64,000 nucleotides of DNA, from positions 1-64,000 of the forward strand of contig NZ_BAYB01000007.1 of the NCBI RefSeq assembly GCF_000685035.1, in the 5' to 3' direction. Made by a program: the position numbers and the translations under genes. The notes below the pieces were generated by a model. The model was not told the DNA's origin. It did not search any database and worked only from the letters and a program-made list of their open reading frames with translations. Position 1 is the stretch's first letter; the number at the start of each line of letters is the position of its first letter. Origin of the DNA: Paraburkholderia ferrariae NBRC 106233 (GTDB taxonomy: Bacteria > Pseudomonadota > Gammaproteobacteria > Burkholderiales > Burkholderiaceae). Positions 35,353-43,793 of this stretch are shown here, one piece after another.

Positions 35353-36603
35353 ATGGAACAAGCAATGGCAGAGGAGGTGACGGCACGAGCCGCCGCTCGC
35401 CATTGGCCCGACGAGGGCTGGAGCCGTATTCCGTACTGGGTTTATACCGACGAAGCGCTTTATCAGCGAGAACTCGACACGTTCTTCTATGGACCGACAT
35501 GGAATTATGTCGCGCTGGAATGCGAGGTGATGGAGCGCGGTTCCTACAAACGAAGCTGGATCGGCGAACGGCAAGTGGTCGTTGTCCGTGGAAATGACGA
35601 TGCAATTCACGTCTGGGAGAACCGCTGCGCCCATCGAGGAGCACGCGTGTGCTGGAAGAACAAGGGACGGGAGGACTCATTTACCTGCCCGTATCACCAG
35701 TGGAATTACGCATTGGATGGCAGCCTGCAGGGGGTCCCACTCAAGCGCGGTGTGCTGAAAAAGGGCGGCATGCCGGCTGACTTCGACAACACCCAGCATG
35801 GTTTGCGGCCGCTTTCGGTGCATGTTGAAGGTGGCTCAATATGGGCGAGCTTTTCCGGAAGTCCCATTCCGTTTGATGAGTATTGCGGCGAGGAAGTCCT
35901 GGCATGTATGCGTCGTCAATTTCCCGGAAAGAAGCTCAGGCTGCTCGGCTATAGCCGGCAGCTGATCCCGAGCAACTGGAAGCTGTATTTCGAGAACCTC
36001 AAGGATCCTTACCACGCAACGCTTCTTCATTCGTTCCTCATCACATTCGGTTTGTGGCGAGCCGACACCCAGTCCGAATCGATCCCGTGTGACGAGGGTC
36101 ACAGTGTGATGGTGTCGCGCAACGTCGGCAAGAAAAAGACGGACGCCGCAGCCGAAATCGCGCGCTTCAAGGAGGCGCTAGAGCTGCACGATGCCGATAC
36201 CGTGACGCCACGTCCCGAGTTCGACGATGGCAAGGTCATCGCGATTACGCATTTCCCGAGCGTGGTGATTCATCAGCAGGCGAACACATTCGGGATGCGC
36301 CACGTGATACCGAAAGGGACCGGGTCATTCGAGCTGGCGTGGACCTTCTTCGGTTATGAAGACGACGACGAGGCAATGACGCGCCTGCGGGTGCGTCACG
36401 CGAATCTCTACGGACCTGCGGGTTTTGTCGCGATGGAGGACGGCGAAGTGCTATCGGAGTCGCAACTCGGCGTCCATCACTACGGACATCACAATGCGGT
36501 GGTCGAAATGGGGGGGCGCGAAACGGAAAGGCAAGACCACATGGTGACCGAGGTGCTGATCCGCGCATTCTATAAATACTACCGGCGGGCGCTCGGTTTA
36601 TGA
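35353..36603 (+). CDS. Ring-hydroxylating oxygenase, large (alpha) subunit, salicylate 5-hydroxylase-like
   Basis: This is the catalytic Rieske oxygenase subunit (416 aa) of the NagG/salicylate-hydroxylase type. The Rieske ligands are CAHRGARVC near residue 87 and CPYHQWNYALDG near 108. The mononuclear iron motif is FENLKDPYHATLLHSF near 210-225. In the Nag pathway such an enzyme hydroxylates salicylate at C5 to gentisate, and here the adjoining ring-cleavage cupin supports a related aromatic acid as substrate. Electrons should come from the ferredoxin at 31347 and the reductase at 26646. The ATG has GAGGAG upstream. The protein is closely similar in layout to that at 56112. Confidence 0.88.
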   Translation: MEQAMAEEVTARAAARHWPDEGWSRIPYWVYTDEALYQRELDTFFYGPTWNYVALECEVMERGSYKRSWIGERQVVVVRGNDDAIHVWENRCAHRGARVCWKNKGREDSFTCPYHQWNYALDGSLQGVPLKRGVLKKGGMPADFDNTQHGLRPLSVHVEGGSIWASFSGSPIPFDEYCGEEVLACMRRQFPGKKLRLLGYSRQLIPSNWKLYFENLKDPYHATLLHSFLITFGLWRADTQSESIPCDEGHSVMVSRNVGKKKTDAAAEIARFKEALELHDADTVTPRPEFDDGKVIAITHFPSVVIHQQANTFGMRHVIPKGTGSFELAWTFFGYEDDDEAMTRLRVRHANLYGPAGFVAMEDGEVLSESQLGVHHYGHHNAVVEMGGRETERQDHMVTEVLIRAFYKYYRRALGL

Positions 36604-36676
36604 ATCGATGCCAGGCGCGGGCGCGATGTGCGGCCGCTGAAACACTCGAGCGTTATTCTATTTCGCAAAGAAGATA

Positions 36677-36913
36677 ATGTCTAAATGCGATCTAGGCGCC
36701 CGGCTCGATCTTCTGACCGCTTCTTATCCACTGCTGTTCACTCCGTTTCATGACGGCAAGGGTGACTTTGCGACCCACAGGAAGCTGATGGAATTTCAAG
36801 TCCAGAACGACACATTCGGGATGTTGTTCAGCGGTACAAAATCCGAGCCTTCGACGCTTACAATCGCGGGCGCAATGCGTTCGTCAAATGCGCAGTCGAA
36901 AGGCACGGCTTGA
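36677..36913 (+). pseudogene. dapA-like: Dihydrodipicolinate synthase-family protein, N-terminal relic
   Basis: The frame begins with SYPLLFTPFHDGKGDFATHR, FQVQNDTFGMLFSGTKSEPS and TLTI, as in DHDPS-family aldolase/lyases. A frameshift after TLTI moves the continuation RNAFVKCAVERHG to another frame before the match ends near 36910. Only about 75 residues of a usual 290-300 remain. It stands where the next operon gene would be, after the large oxygenase subunit. A pyruvate-dependent lyase may have been part of the pathway in an ancestor. Confidence 0.7.
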
Positions 36914-37014
36914 CGGCCTGCCCACGCAAGCTAGGTCAATCGATTAGGTCTAGCGGCCAGATGTTACTGGTTGAGGTGGATAGGTCAGAGAACTTACGAA
37001 AACTAGGAGACGAC

Positions 37015-38247
37015 ATGGACAAAAACAATCCGCACGACAGCGCACAGGGGTCGCGTCGAAAATTTCTCATGACATCGGGCGCGATCGGCATGGGCGCGGC
37101 GCTTTCGGGCATATCTCCCGCCGTGCTGGCGCAGAGTAAAGCACCATTGAAAATCGGCGTGCTCAATTCGTTTTCCAAGGTGTTCGCGGCGCTTGGCGAA
37201 GGAAATCTGCGCGGCATGAATCTCTACTTCGAGCAGATCGGCGGGAAGATCGCCGGCCGGCAAATCCAGGTGATTCGCGAAGATGACGAAGTGAGCCCGC
37301 AAGTGGGTCTCGAAAAGATAAAAAAGCTGGTTGAAAGCGATAAGTGCGACATCATCACAGGCATCCAGGCTAGTAACGTGGCCATGGCGCTGGTACCATA
37401 CATTCGCCAGAGCAAGACTTTCACTGTGCTCAGCGGGGCGGGCGTCAGTGATCTGTCGTATATCCATGTGCCGTACTTTTTCCGTAGTTCGGTTTCAACG
37501 ATTCCTTTGCACCAAGGCATGGGGACGTGGCTATACGACAGTGGCATAAAGGAAGTGGTTTGCACCGCATCCGATTTCTCGGGTGGCCGTAACACCATCT
37601 TGGAGTTCAAGAGCGGATTCGTAAAGATGCGAGGTGGCAAGGTCATCAAGGAAATCTATCCACCGCTTGGCAATAACGATTTCAGCGCCTATCTAGCCGA
37701 TATCAAGAGCATTGCGCCGCGAGCGACATTTAGCTTCTATGCGGGTACCGATGCGGTGCGCTTCGTCAAGCAATACGACGAGTATGGTTTGAAGAAGACC
37801 TGCGAAATGACGGCTTCGGGTTTCATGGTCGAGAGCGATACGCTGCCGGCGCAGGATGCATCGGCGCTCGGTGCGATCAGCTCGCTGCATTATGCCGATA
37901 CTCTCGATAACGCGGCAAACAAGAAGTTTGTCGCCGACTATTTTTCCAAGTACAAGAAATTTCCCAGCGTCTACTGTGAGTACGGTTACGTCGCAGCGCA
38001 AGTGATGCATCGCGCGATCGAAGCCTGTGACGGTAACACGCAGGATAAAGACAAGCTGCGCACCGCGATGTTGCAACTCAAGCTCGAGCTGCCGCGCGGG
38101 CCATTTCGCTTCAACCCAGTGACGCAAAGTCCAATCCAGAACGTGTACATCCGGAAGGTCGTCGAAATTGACGGACGATTCACGAACCAGGCGATCCAGA
38201 CGATACCGAACGCAGTTGAGCCGGAAACCAAGCCGGACTTCTCCTAG
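37015..38247 (+). CDS. Branched-chain amino acid-type ABC transporter, substrate-binding protein
   Basis: This periplasmic binding protein (410 aa) belongs to the LivJ/LivK-like family. The N-terminus has a Tat-type signal with SRRKFLMTSGAIGMGAALSG followed by an AVLAQ cleavage region. The mature part starts APLKIGVLNSFSKVFAALGE. Later motifs include GRQIQVIREDDEVSPQVGLE and VVCTASDFSGGRN. The ATG at 37015 has AGGAGA. It precedes the matching permease and ATPase genes in the same direction. By context the ligand is probably an aromatic acid used by region 7 and need not be an amino acid. Confidence 0.88.
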   Translation: MDKNNPHDSAQGSRRKFLMTSGAIGMGAALSGISPAVLAQSKAPLKIGVLNSFSKVFAALGEGNLRGMNLYFEQIGGKIAGRQIQVIREDDEVSPQVGLEKIKKLVESDKCDIITGIQASNVAMALVPYIRQSKTFTVLSGAGVSDLSYIHVPYFFRSSVSTIPLHQGMGTWLYDSGIKEVVCTASDFSGGRNTILEFKSGFVKMRGGKVIKEIYPPLGNNDFSAYLADIKSIAPRATFSFYAGTDAVRFVKQYDEYGLKKTCEMTASGFMVESDTLPAQDASALGAISSLHYADTLDNAANKKFVADYFSKYKKFPSVYCEYGYVAAQVMHRAIEACDGNTQDKDKLRTAMLQLKLELPRGPFRFNPVTQSPIQNVYIRKVVEIDGRFTNQAIQTIPNAVEPETKPDFS

Positions 38248-38300
38248 CGAGAGCTCGCTCGAAGGAGTGTGAGCAATGCACTGTCACTGGGTGAGGAAGC

Positions 38301-39164
38301 ATGGAATTTTTCGTTTCGCAGCTAATCAACAGTCTCGCTTTCGCGTTTTTGCTGTTTTTGATGTCTGCCGGGCTATCGCTGATTTTCGGGTTGATGAATG
38401 TGGTCAACCTTGCGCACGGGTCGTTTTTCATGCTGGGCGCCTTCACGGCCTTCATGGTTGAGCGTACGACGGGAAACTTCTGGCTCGCCTTGAGTGTCGC
38501 CTGGTTACCCGCAGTGGTACTTGCTGTGCTACTCGAGCGATTTTTTTTGCGGCCGATGTACGGACGAGGTCACCTCGACCAGATGCTGCTGACGTTCGGG
38601 TTCGTGTTCGTGTTCGGCGATCTGGCCAAGTTCGTATGGGGACCAGAGATCCGAAGCGTTGCACCGCCGGAGTTGCTGCGTCATGCGGTACATTTGGGCG
38701 GCACGAGCGTTCCGAGCTATCGACTCTTCATTGTCGTCGTTGGGTTTGTGATCGCGATCGCGCTGTGGCTGTTCCTAGAGCGCAGTCGCATCGGCGCAAT
38801 GATCCGCGCCAGCGTCGATGATGCAGAGACGGCTTCAGGTATCGGCATTAACGTGCGCCTGCTGTTCGGTGGCGCGTTTGCGCTAGGCGCCGCACTGGCT
38901 GCTTTTGGCGGCATCATTGCGAGTCCGGTAATGGGCGCCTATCTGGGGCTCGACATTGAAATCCTCGTGCCGGCGTTCATTGTTGTAGTGATCGGTGGGA
39001 TGGGCAACCTTAAGGGTGCGCTCATCGCCAGCATCTTCGTCGCGCTCGTGCAGACTTTCGGGAACGCTTATTTCCCGCAATTTTCGTTGTTCTCAATCTA
39101 TCTATTGATGATTGTGGTGCTGATCGTGCGGCCGCGTGGCCTCTTCGGTGCGTTGAAGGGATGA
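38301..39164 (+). CDS. Branched-chain amino acid-type ABC permease, LivH-like
   Basis: This inner-membrane permease (287 aa, about eight helices) is of the LivH family. Typical stretches are INSLAFAFLLFLMSAGLSLI with FGLMNVVNLAHGSFFMLGAF near residues 10-45, DQMLLTFGFVFVFGDLAKFV near 92, and ASVDDAETASGIGINVRLLF near 170. It also has VVVIGGMGNLKGALIASIF near 228. The ATG follows GAGGAAGC. The LivM-like gene begins two bases after its stop. Confidence 0.9.
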   Translation: MEFFVSQLINSLAFAFLLFLMSAGLSLIFGLMNVVNLAHGSFFMLGAFTAFMVERTTGNFWLALSVAWLPAVVLAVLLERFFLRPMYGRGHLDQMLLTFGFVFVFGDLAKFVWGPEIRSVAPPELLRHAVHLGGTSVPSYRLFIVVVGFVIAIALWLFLERSRIGAMIRASVDDAETASGIGINVRLLFGGAFALGAALAAFGGIIASPVMGAYLGLDIEILVPAFIVVVIGGMGNLKGALIASIFVALVQTFGNAYFPQFSLFSIYLLMIVVLIVRPRGLFGALKG

Positions 39165-39165
39165 C

Positions 39166-40110
39166 ATGAAATACACTCGCGAAGCCTGTTACTGCGTCGT
39201 TGCGGTGCTACTAATCGCCGTCGTGCCGTGGACGGGAAGCTATTTTACCGGCGTGGTTTCTGAAGTGCTTATTTACGGCATTTTTGCTATGAGCCTCGGT
39301 CTGCTGATTGGTTATACCGGCATGATGTCATTCGGCCACGCCGCATTCTTTGGCATTGCGGCCTACACGGTCGCGATTCTCGGTGTGCAGTTCGGCTGGT
39401 CGGGATGGATTGGTTTGCCCATCGCGGTGGCGGTGTCCGGTGCAGCTGCGGCATTGGTTGGGCTGTTCTGCGTACGGGTGAGTGGCATTCCGTTCCTGAT
39501 GCTGACGATGGCGTTCTCGCAACTGTTCTATTCAATCTCGTTGCAGTGGCGCACCGTAACGGGGGGCTCGGATGGCTTGTCCGGGTTTGAGCGCCCGACA
39601 CTCTTTGGTCTGAGTCTAGACAGCGGCAATAGCTTGTACTACCTGATCTTGGTGTCTTTCGGCATGGTTGTGCTGCTGCTGATGAAGCTGGTACGCTCGC
39701 CGCTCGGCTCGATCTTCGTCGGCATTCGCGACAACGAAAGCCGGATGCGCGCGATCGGTTACCCGGTGCGCTGGTTCAAGCTGGTGTCATTCACCATCGC
39801 AGGGATGATCGCGGGGTTCGCAGGTGGCTTGTATGCATTTTTCAATACCTACGTGTCAAGCGACATTCTGCATTGGTCCTTGTCAGGCGACGTGATCGTG
39901 ATGGCCGTATTGGGCGGGGTACAGACCATCCTCGGCCCCGCGATCGGAGCGGGCATCTTTCTTATCCTGAAAAATCTGGTCAGCTCGCATACCGCTTACT
40001 GGATGTTCTGGATCGGCGTGGTGTTCATCGCCACTGTTATGTTCATGCGCGAAGGGCTTTGGGGTTTCGCGGCGCGGACGATCGAACGGCTTTCGGGGAA
40101 ACAAGGATGA
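39166..40110 (+). CDS. Branched-chain amino acid-type ABC permease, LivM-like
   Basis: This is the second permease subunit (314 aa) of the transporter. The LivM family marks are LLIGYTGMMSFGHAAFFGIA near residue 45, RVSGIPFLMLTMAFSQLFYS near 105, RSPLGSIFVGIRDNESRMRA near 183 and AVLGGVQTILGPAIGAGIFL near 248. Together with the LivH-like protein it forms the heterodimeric membrane channel. Its stop overlaps the LivG-like start as ATGA, indicating coupled translation. Confidence 0.9.
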   Translation: MKYTREACYCVVAVLLIAVVPWTGSYFTGVVSEVLIYGIFAMSLGLLIGYTGMMSFGHAAFFGIAAYTVAILGVQFGWSGWIGLPIAVAVSGAAAALVGLFCVRVSGIPFLMLTMAFSQLFYSISLQWRTVTGGSDGLSGFERPTLFGLSLDSGNSLYYLILVSFGMVVLLLMKLVRSPLGSIFVGIRDNESRMRAIGYPVRWFKLVSFTIAGMIAGFAGGLYAFFNTYVSSDILHWSLSGDVIVMAVLGGVQTILGPAIGAGIFLILKNLVSSHTAYWMFWIGVVFIATVMFMREGLWGFAARTIERLSGKQG

Positions 40111-40850
40111 CGCTACTTCAGATAGAACACGTCTCGAAAGCATTTGGCGAACTGGTGGTAACCAAGGACGCCTGCCTATCGGTTCCGGCAGGCGAGCGGC
40201 ACGTCATCATCGGTCCCAATGGTGCGGGTAAGTCGAGCTTGGTGCATCAGATCACGGGGCAATTGCGTCCCACTTCCGGTGCGATCAAATTCAAGGGGCG
40301 AGACATCACCGGCGCGCGCCCGGATAAGATCTGCCAATGGGGCATCGGCCGCACCTTTCAAAAGAACAATCTGTTCCGTTCGCTGAGCGTGCGCGAGAAC
40401 GTGCGGTTGGCCGTGCAGGCCAAATGCGGCGGATGGTACCAACCGCTGCGCAGCGCCGCCTCGCGCCATGAACAGCATCGCCGCGCCGACGAGTTGCTCG
40501 AGCAGGTCCATCTGACCGAGGGGCATAAACGCTCGGTATCGGCGCTTTCGTATGGCGAGCAGCGCCAACTGGAGATTGCGATTGCATTGGCGGCGGAGCC
40601 GGAGTTGCTACTTCTCGACGAACCGACTTCTGGCATGTCGCCAGCCGAAACCGAGCGCATGATCGAGTTGATCGAAGAGCTGCCGGGTTCGATTACCTTG
40701 CTGATGATCGAGCATGACATGAAGGTAGTGTTTTCGCTGGCACAGCGGATTACGGTGTTGTACTACGGTGCAATTCTGTTGACCGGCACGAAGCAAGAGG
40801 TCCAACAGAGCGAGCGCGTGCGCGAGGTGTACCTGGGAGGCAAGCACTGA
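40107..40850 (+). CDS. Branched-chain amino acid-type ABC ATPase, LivG-like
   Basis: This ATP-binding subunit (247 aa) has Walker A as IIGPNGAGKSSL near residue 36, the ABC signature SALSYGEQRQLEIAIAL near 150, and Walker B LLLLDEPTSGMSP near 170. The H-loop IEHDMKVV is near 202. RTFQKNNLFRSLSVRENV (Q-loop region) near 87 is typical of LivG. Its start overlaps the LivM-like stop, and its stop overlaps the LivF-like start. Confidence 0.93.
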   Translation: MTLLQIEHVSKAFGELVVTKDACLSVPAGERHVIIGPNGAGKSSLVHQITGQLRPTSGAIKFKGRDITGARPDKICQWGIGRTFQKNNLFRSLSVRENVRLAVQAKCGGWYQPLRSAASRHEQHRRADELLEQVHLTEGHKRSVSALSYGEQRQLEIAIALAAEPELLLLDEPTSGMSPAETERMIELIEELPGSITLLMIEHDMKVVFSLAQRITVLYYGAILLTGTKQEVQQSERVREVYLGGKH

Positions 40851-41554
40851 TGCTCGCGATCGATGATGTACATGCCTATTATGGTGACAGCCATGTGCTG
40901 CACGGCGTATCGCTGCAGATTGAGCCCGGCAAGGTGACCTCACTTCTGGGGCGCAATGGCGCAGGGAAGACAACGACCTTGCTTACCGTCATGGGCTTCC
41001 TGACGCCAAGAAAAGGACGCGTCAGCTTAATGGGCCAGGATATCTCCGGCATGGCACCGCATCGGATTTCGCGTCGCGGTGTTGGGTTGGTGCCTCAGGA
41101 GCGGGGGATCTTTCCAAGCCTGTCGGTGGAGGAGAATCTTCTCGTGGCGGCGCGCGGTGCACACTCGGGAAATGGATCGGGCTGGCAGCTTGACCGTATC
41201 TACAAGGTATTTCCGAGGCTTGCAGAGCGCAAGGGCAACATGGGCTTCCAATTGTCTGGCGGCGAGCAGCAACTGCTGTCGATCAGCCGTGCCCTCATGC
41301 TCAACCCGACCTATCTGCTGATGGACGAACCGTCCGAGGGTCTTGCACCACTCATCGTGCACGAGATCGTTGAGGTCGTGAAAGAGGTAAGGGCACAGGG
41401 AATGGGTGTGTTACTCATAGAGCAGAATCTTTCGGTTGCGCTCGACCTCGGCGACGTTCACTACGTACTTTCGAAGGGGCATGTCTGTTTCCGCGGCGAC
41501 AGCGAGACGCTGGCGCATGACGAGGCGGTGTTGAGCACGCATCTGAGCGTGTAG
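40850..41554 (+). CDS. Branched-chain amino acid-type ABC ATPase, LivF-like
   Basis: This second ATPase subunit (234 aa) has Walker A LLGRNGAGKTTTL near residue 33, GLVPQERGIFPSLSVEENLL near 80 (typical LivF), the signature QLSGGEQQLLSISRAL near 133, and Walker B YLLMDEPSEGLAP near 155. It completes the five-gene uptake system. The start codon overlaps the preceding stop by one base. Confidence 0.93.
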   Translation: MLAIDDVHAYYGDSHVLHGVSLQIEPGKVTSLLGRNGAGKTTTLLTVMGFLTPRKGRVSLMGQDISGMAPHRISRRGVGLVPQERGIFPSLSVEENLLVAARGAHSGNGSGWQLDRIYKVFPRLAERKGNMGFQLSGGEQQLLSISRALMLNPTYLLMDEPSEGLAPLIVHEIVEVVKEVRAQGMGVLLIEQNLSVALDLGDVHYVLSKGHVCFRGDSETLAHDEAVLSTHLSV

Positions 41555-41585
41555 CGGACTATCCCGGATGTTCAATCAGGAAAAT

Positions 41586-42221
41586 ATGCGCGGACCCCGA
41601 AAATTGTCGATGCCGAAAGACGTGCATCCTGATTCGCGTTGCCGTCTGCCCCTTCCTGTACGGGGCGAACTCGATGAAGCCTGCCAGGTCGAATATGATC
41701 GGGCGACAGGCAGAGGCACGCTTGCTGGGCTGAGGGGGCCGGCTGGCTTAGCATTGCACAGTCCGGCGACCGCCCCACTGCAGGCCGCGCTGAACAAATA
41801 TCTGCGCTTCGAAGCAGGTTTCACACCGAGAGTTCGCGAGATCGCCATACTCGCCACGGCGCGGGAAATGGACAGCGCATTCGAATGGGCCGCCCACGAG
41901 CCGGAAGCGCTGAAAGTTGGTGTGAGCCAGGAGATCATCGATGCGATCGGGAATCGAGGCAGCCCTGCGTTACTCGATGAGGAAGCGAGTCTTGTGATCG
42001 AGCTTGCAAGGCAGGTCTTGCGTACGCATAGGGTGGACTCTGAGCTATTTAGAAAACTGCACATGTGCTTCGGCACACGCAAGCTGATTGATCTGTTGGG
42101 ATTAATGGGTAACTATGCAAGCACCGCGATCCTGCTTGCAGCGGTTAATATGCAGGTGCCTGACGCATGGACCGCGCAGTTGCCGCTCGGTATCGAAGGC
42201 CAAACTACCGGGCGTTGCTGA
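41586..42221 (+). CDS. Carboxymuconolactone decarboxylase-family protein
   Basis: This CMD/AhpD-fold protein (211 aa) has the conserved segment RFEAGFTPRVREIAILATAR followed by EMDSAFEWAAHEPEALKVGV, including the E-W-x2-H pair seen in CMD-type proteins without a CxxC. RKLIDLLGLMGNYASTAILL appears near the C-terminus. Family members decarboxylate lactones or act as peroxidase-like partners, so the reaction is undecided. I prefer the ATG at 41586, which has AGGA before it, over the in-frame ATG at 41568. It follows the transporter and is probably the last gene of region 7. Confidence 0.75.
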   Translation: MRGPRKLSMPKDVHPDSRCRLPLPVRGELDEACQVEYDRATGRGTLAGLRGPAGLALHSPATAPLQAALNKYLRFEAGFTPRVREIAILATAREMDSAFEWAAHEPEALKVGVSQEIIDAIGNRGSPALLDEEASLVIELARQVLRTHRVDSELFRKLHMCFGTRKLIDLLGLMGNYASTAILLAAVNMQVPDAWTAQLPLGIEGQTTGRC

Positions 42222-42459
42222 ATGCAATGGCCAAGCGATCCTAACCGATGACGGCCACACGACTATCATGTGCGGCTTCGGCGAAGCTGCGATGCTGCCG
42301 AGCGAGGCTCGGAAATTTGCTTATCAACAGTTCTCCATATTTCGCATTAGGCGAGACGCGGCGATGTTTGGATCATCGTGCCGCGCATTGCATCGAAAGT
42401 CGGCTACGTGTGGGTTGGTCAATGCGAGGTGCTATGTGAGCCGCTGAACGAAGCGTCTA
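42222..42459. other. Short degenerate stretch before the IS66 relic
   Basis: Open frames here (such as one at 42115-42447) show no recognisable domain. The stretch separates the CMD gene from transposase remains and may belong to the decayed element. Confidence 0.45.
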
Positions 42460-43040
42460 CTACGCTACACGATGGCGGCGGCCAAGCTTCACGCGAACGA
42501 CATGCCGGTCCGGTGCTCGCGCCGGACAACAAGAAAGCCCGAACGGGCTGACTGTGGGGCTATGTACGGGACGATCACCGATCGAAATCGAGAGCGCCGG
42601 CTTCCGCATGGTTTGCATGCTCACCGAATCGGCAGAGCATCCATCCGCAGATCCATCTCGTCGTCTTCGCGGGAATTCTGCAAGCCGATGCTTACGCGGG
42701 CTCGACTAGCTGTTCAACGACGACAACATTCGGGAGGGCATGTCACGCTCACCCGAGGACGAAGTTCTACGACATTCATGTACGCACGCTGTCCGATACG
42801 ATTCAAAAGGCGCTCGATTGCATTGGCGAGCTCTTCAACATCGAAGCTCAAATTCGTGGCAAGCCTGCGGCCGAACGGTCACGAGTTCGGCAAGAACAAG
42901 CCAAACCGTTGCTCCAAAGCTATGAGCCGCGGATCAGGGCGAAGGTCGAAACTCTGTCGTCGAAGTCTGATGCGGCCAAGGCGAGCAATTACTCGCTCAA
43001 CCAGCGGATCGCGCTGACGCTGTATTGCGAAGATTCACAA
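42460..43040 (+). mobile_element. IS66-family transposase (TnpC) relic
   Basis: Fragments of an IS66 TnpC are spread over shifted frames. They include AKLHANDMPV at about 42482, then KFYDIHVRTLSDTIQKALD, ELFNIEAQIRGKPAAERSRV and RQEQAKPLLQSYEPR. After these come SDAAKASNYSLNQRIALTLY and CED. The order matches the C-terminal half of IS66 transposases. Several frameshifts and stops make it inactive. I could not identify terminal inverted repeats or TnpA/TnpB. Its end lies immediately beside the SDR gene stop at 43041, so insertion or decay defined that boundary. Confidence 0.75.
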
Positions 43041-43793
43041 CTAGCTATAGAGACCGCCATCAACACCAAAGGCCTTGGCGGTCACATAGCTAGCCTCCTC
43101 CGAGGCCAGAAACACGTAAAACGGTGCAATATCCTCAGGTGTGCCTTGACGTCCGAGTGGAACGGTCGCTGCGATCACAGCACGCTGGACAGTTGATCCA
43201 CCCATGAAGCTTGCAATCGGATCGTTAAACGGCGTGTCGACCCATCCCGGACAGACGGCGTTGACGCGTATGGCGTCCGGGGCGAGTTCAAGCGCTAACG
43301 CGATACTGAACGCGATGATTGCGCCCTTGGATGCGCTATAGGCCGACGCGCCAGGGCCGCCGCGCTGTCCGGCAACTGACGAGGTGTTGATGATCGAGCC
43401 GCCTTTGGCCTGCTGAAGATGCGGGACCGCGTATTTCGACATCAAGAAACAACCCCGGGCGTTGACCGCCATCACTCTGTCCCACTCGGCCACATCCATC
43501 TCAGTGACGCATCCTGCGACCTGGACGCCTGCATTGTTCACAAGGATGTCCAAACCACCAAGCCAACTGGTGGCAGCGGCGAGCGTGGCGGCAGCGTCAC
43601 TCTCGCGGCTGACGTCGCACCGAAACGCGCGGACAGCTCCTGAATGCGTTTTCTCCATAGCCTGCACCGACGGCTCATGTAAGTCCGCAATGGCAACGCA
43701 TGCTCCTTCTTGAATAAAGAGTCGCACTATCTCTCGGCCGATCCCAGTCGCTCCTCCCGTCACTAGGGCGCGCTTACCAATCAAACGGGCCAT
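43041..43793 (-). CDS. Short-chain dehydrogenase/reductase
   Basis: This classical SDR (250 aa) is NAD(P)-dependent. Motifs are the cofactor-binding ALVTGGATGIGREI near residue 10, DILVNNAGVQ near 82, the catalytic Ser in IINTSSVAGQRGG near 135, the Y-x3-K pair in SAYSASKGA near 152, and the PG motif VNAVCPGWVDTP near 180. Its start overlaps the end of the preceding HIBADH-family gene by 13 bases. It would oxidise or reduce an alcohol/ketone intermediate; the substrate is unknown. The stop lies at the edge of the IS66 relic. Confidence 0.88.
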   Translation of the reverse strand: MARLIGKRALVTGGATGIGREIVRLFIQEGACVAIADLHEPSVQAMEKTHSGAVRAFRCDVSRESDAAATLAAATSWLGGLDILVNNAGVQVAGCVTEMDVAEWDRVMAVNARGCFLMSKYAVPHLQQAKGGSIINTSSVAGQRGGPGASAYSASKGAIIAFSIALALELAPDAIRVNAVCPGWVDTPFNDPIASFMGGSTVQRAVIAATVPLGRQGTPEDIAPFYVFLASEEASYVTAKAFGVDGGLYS

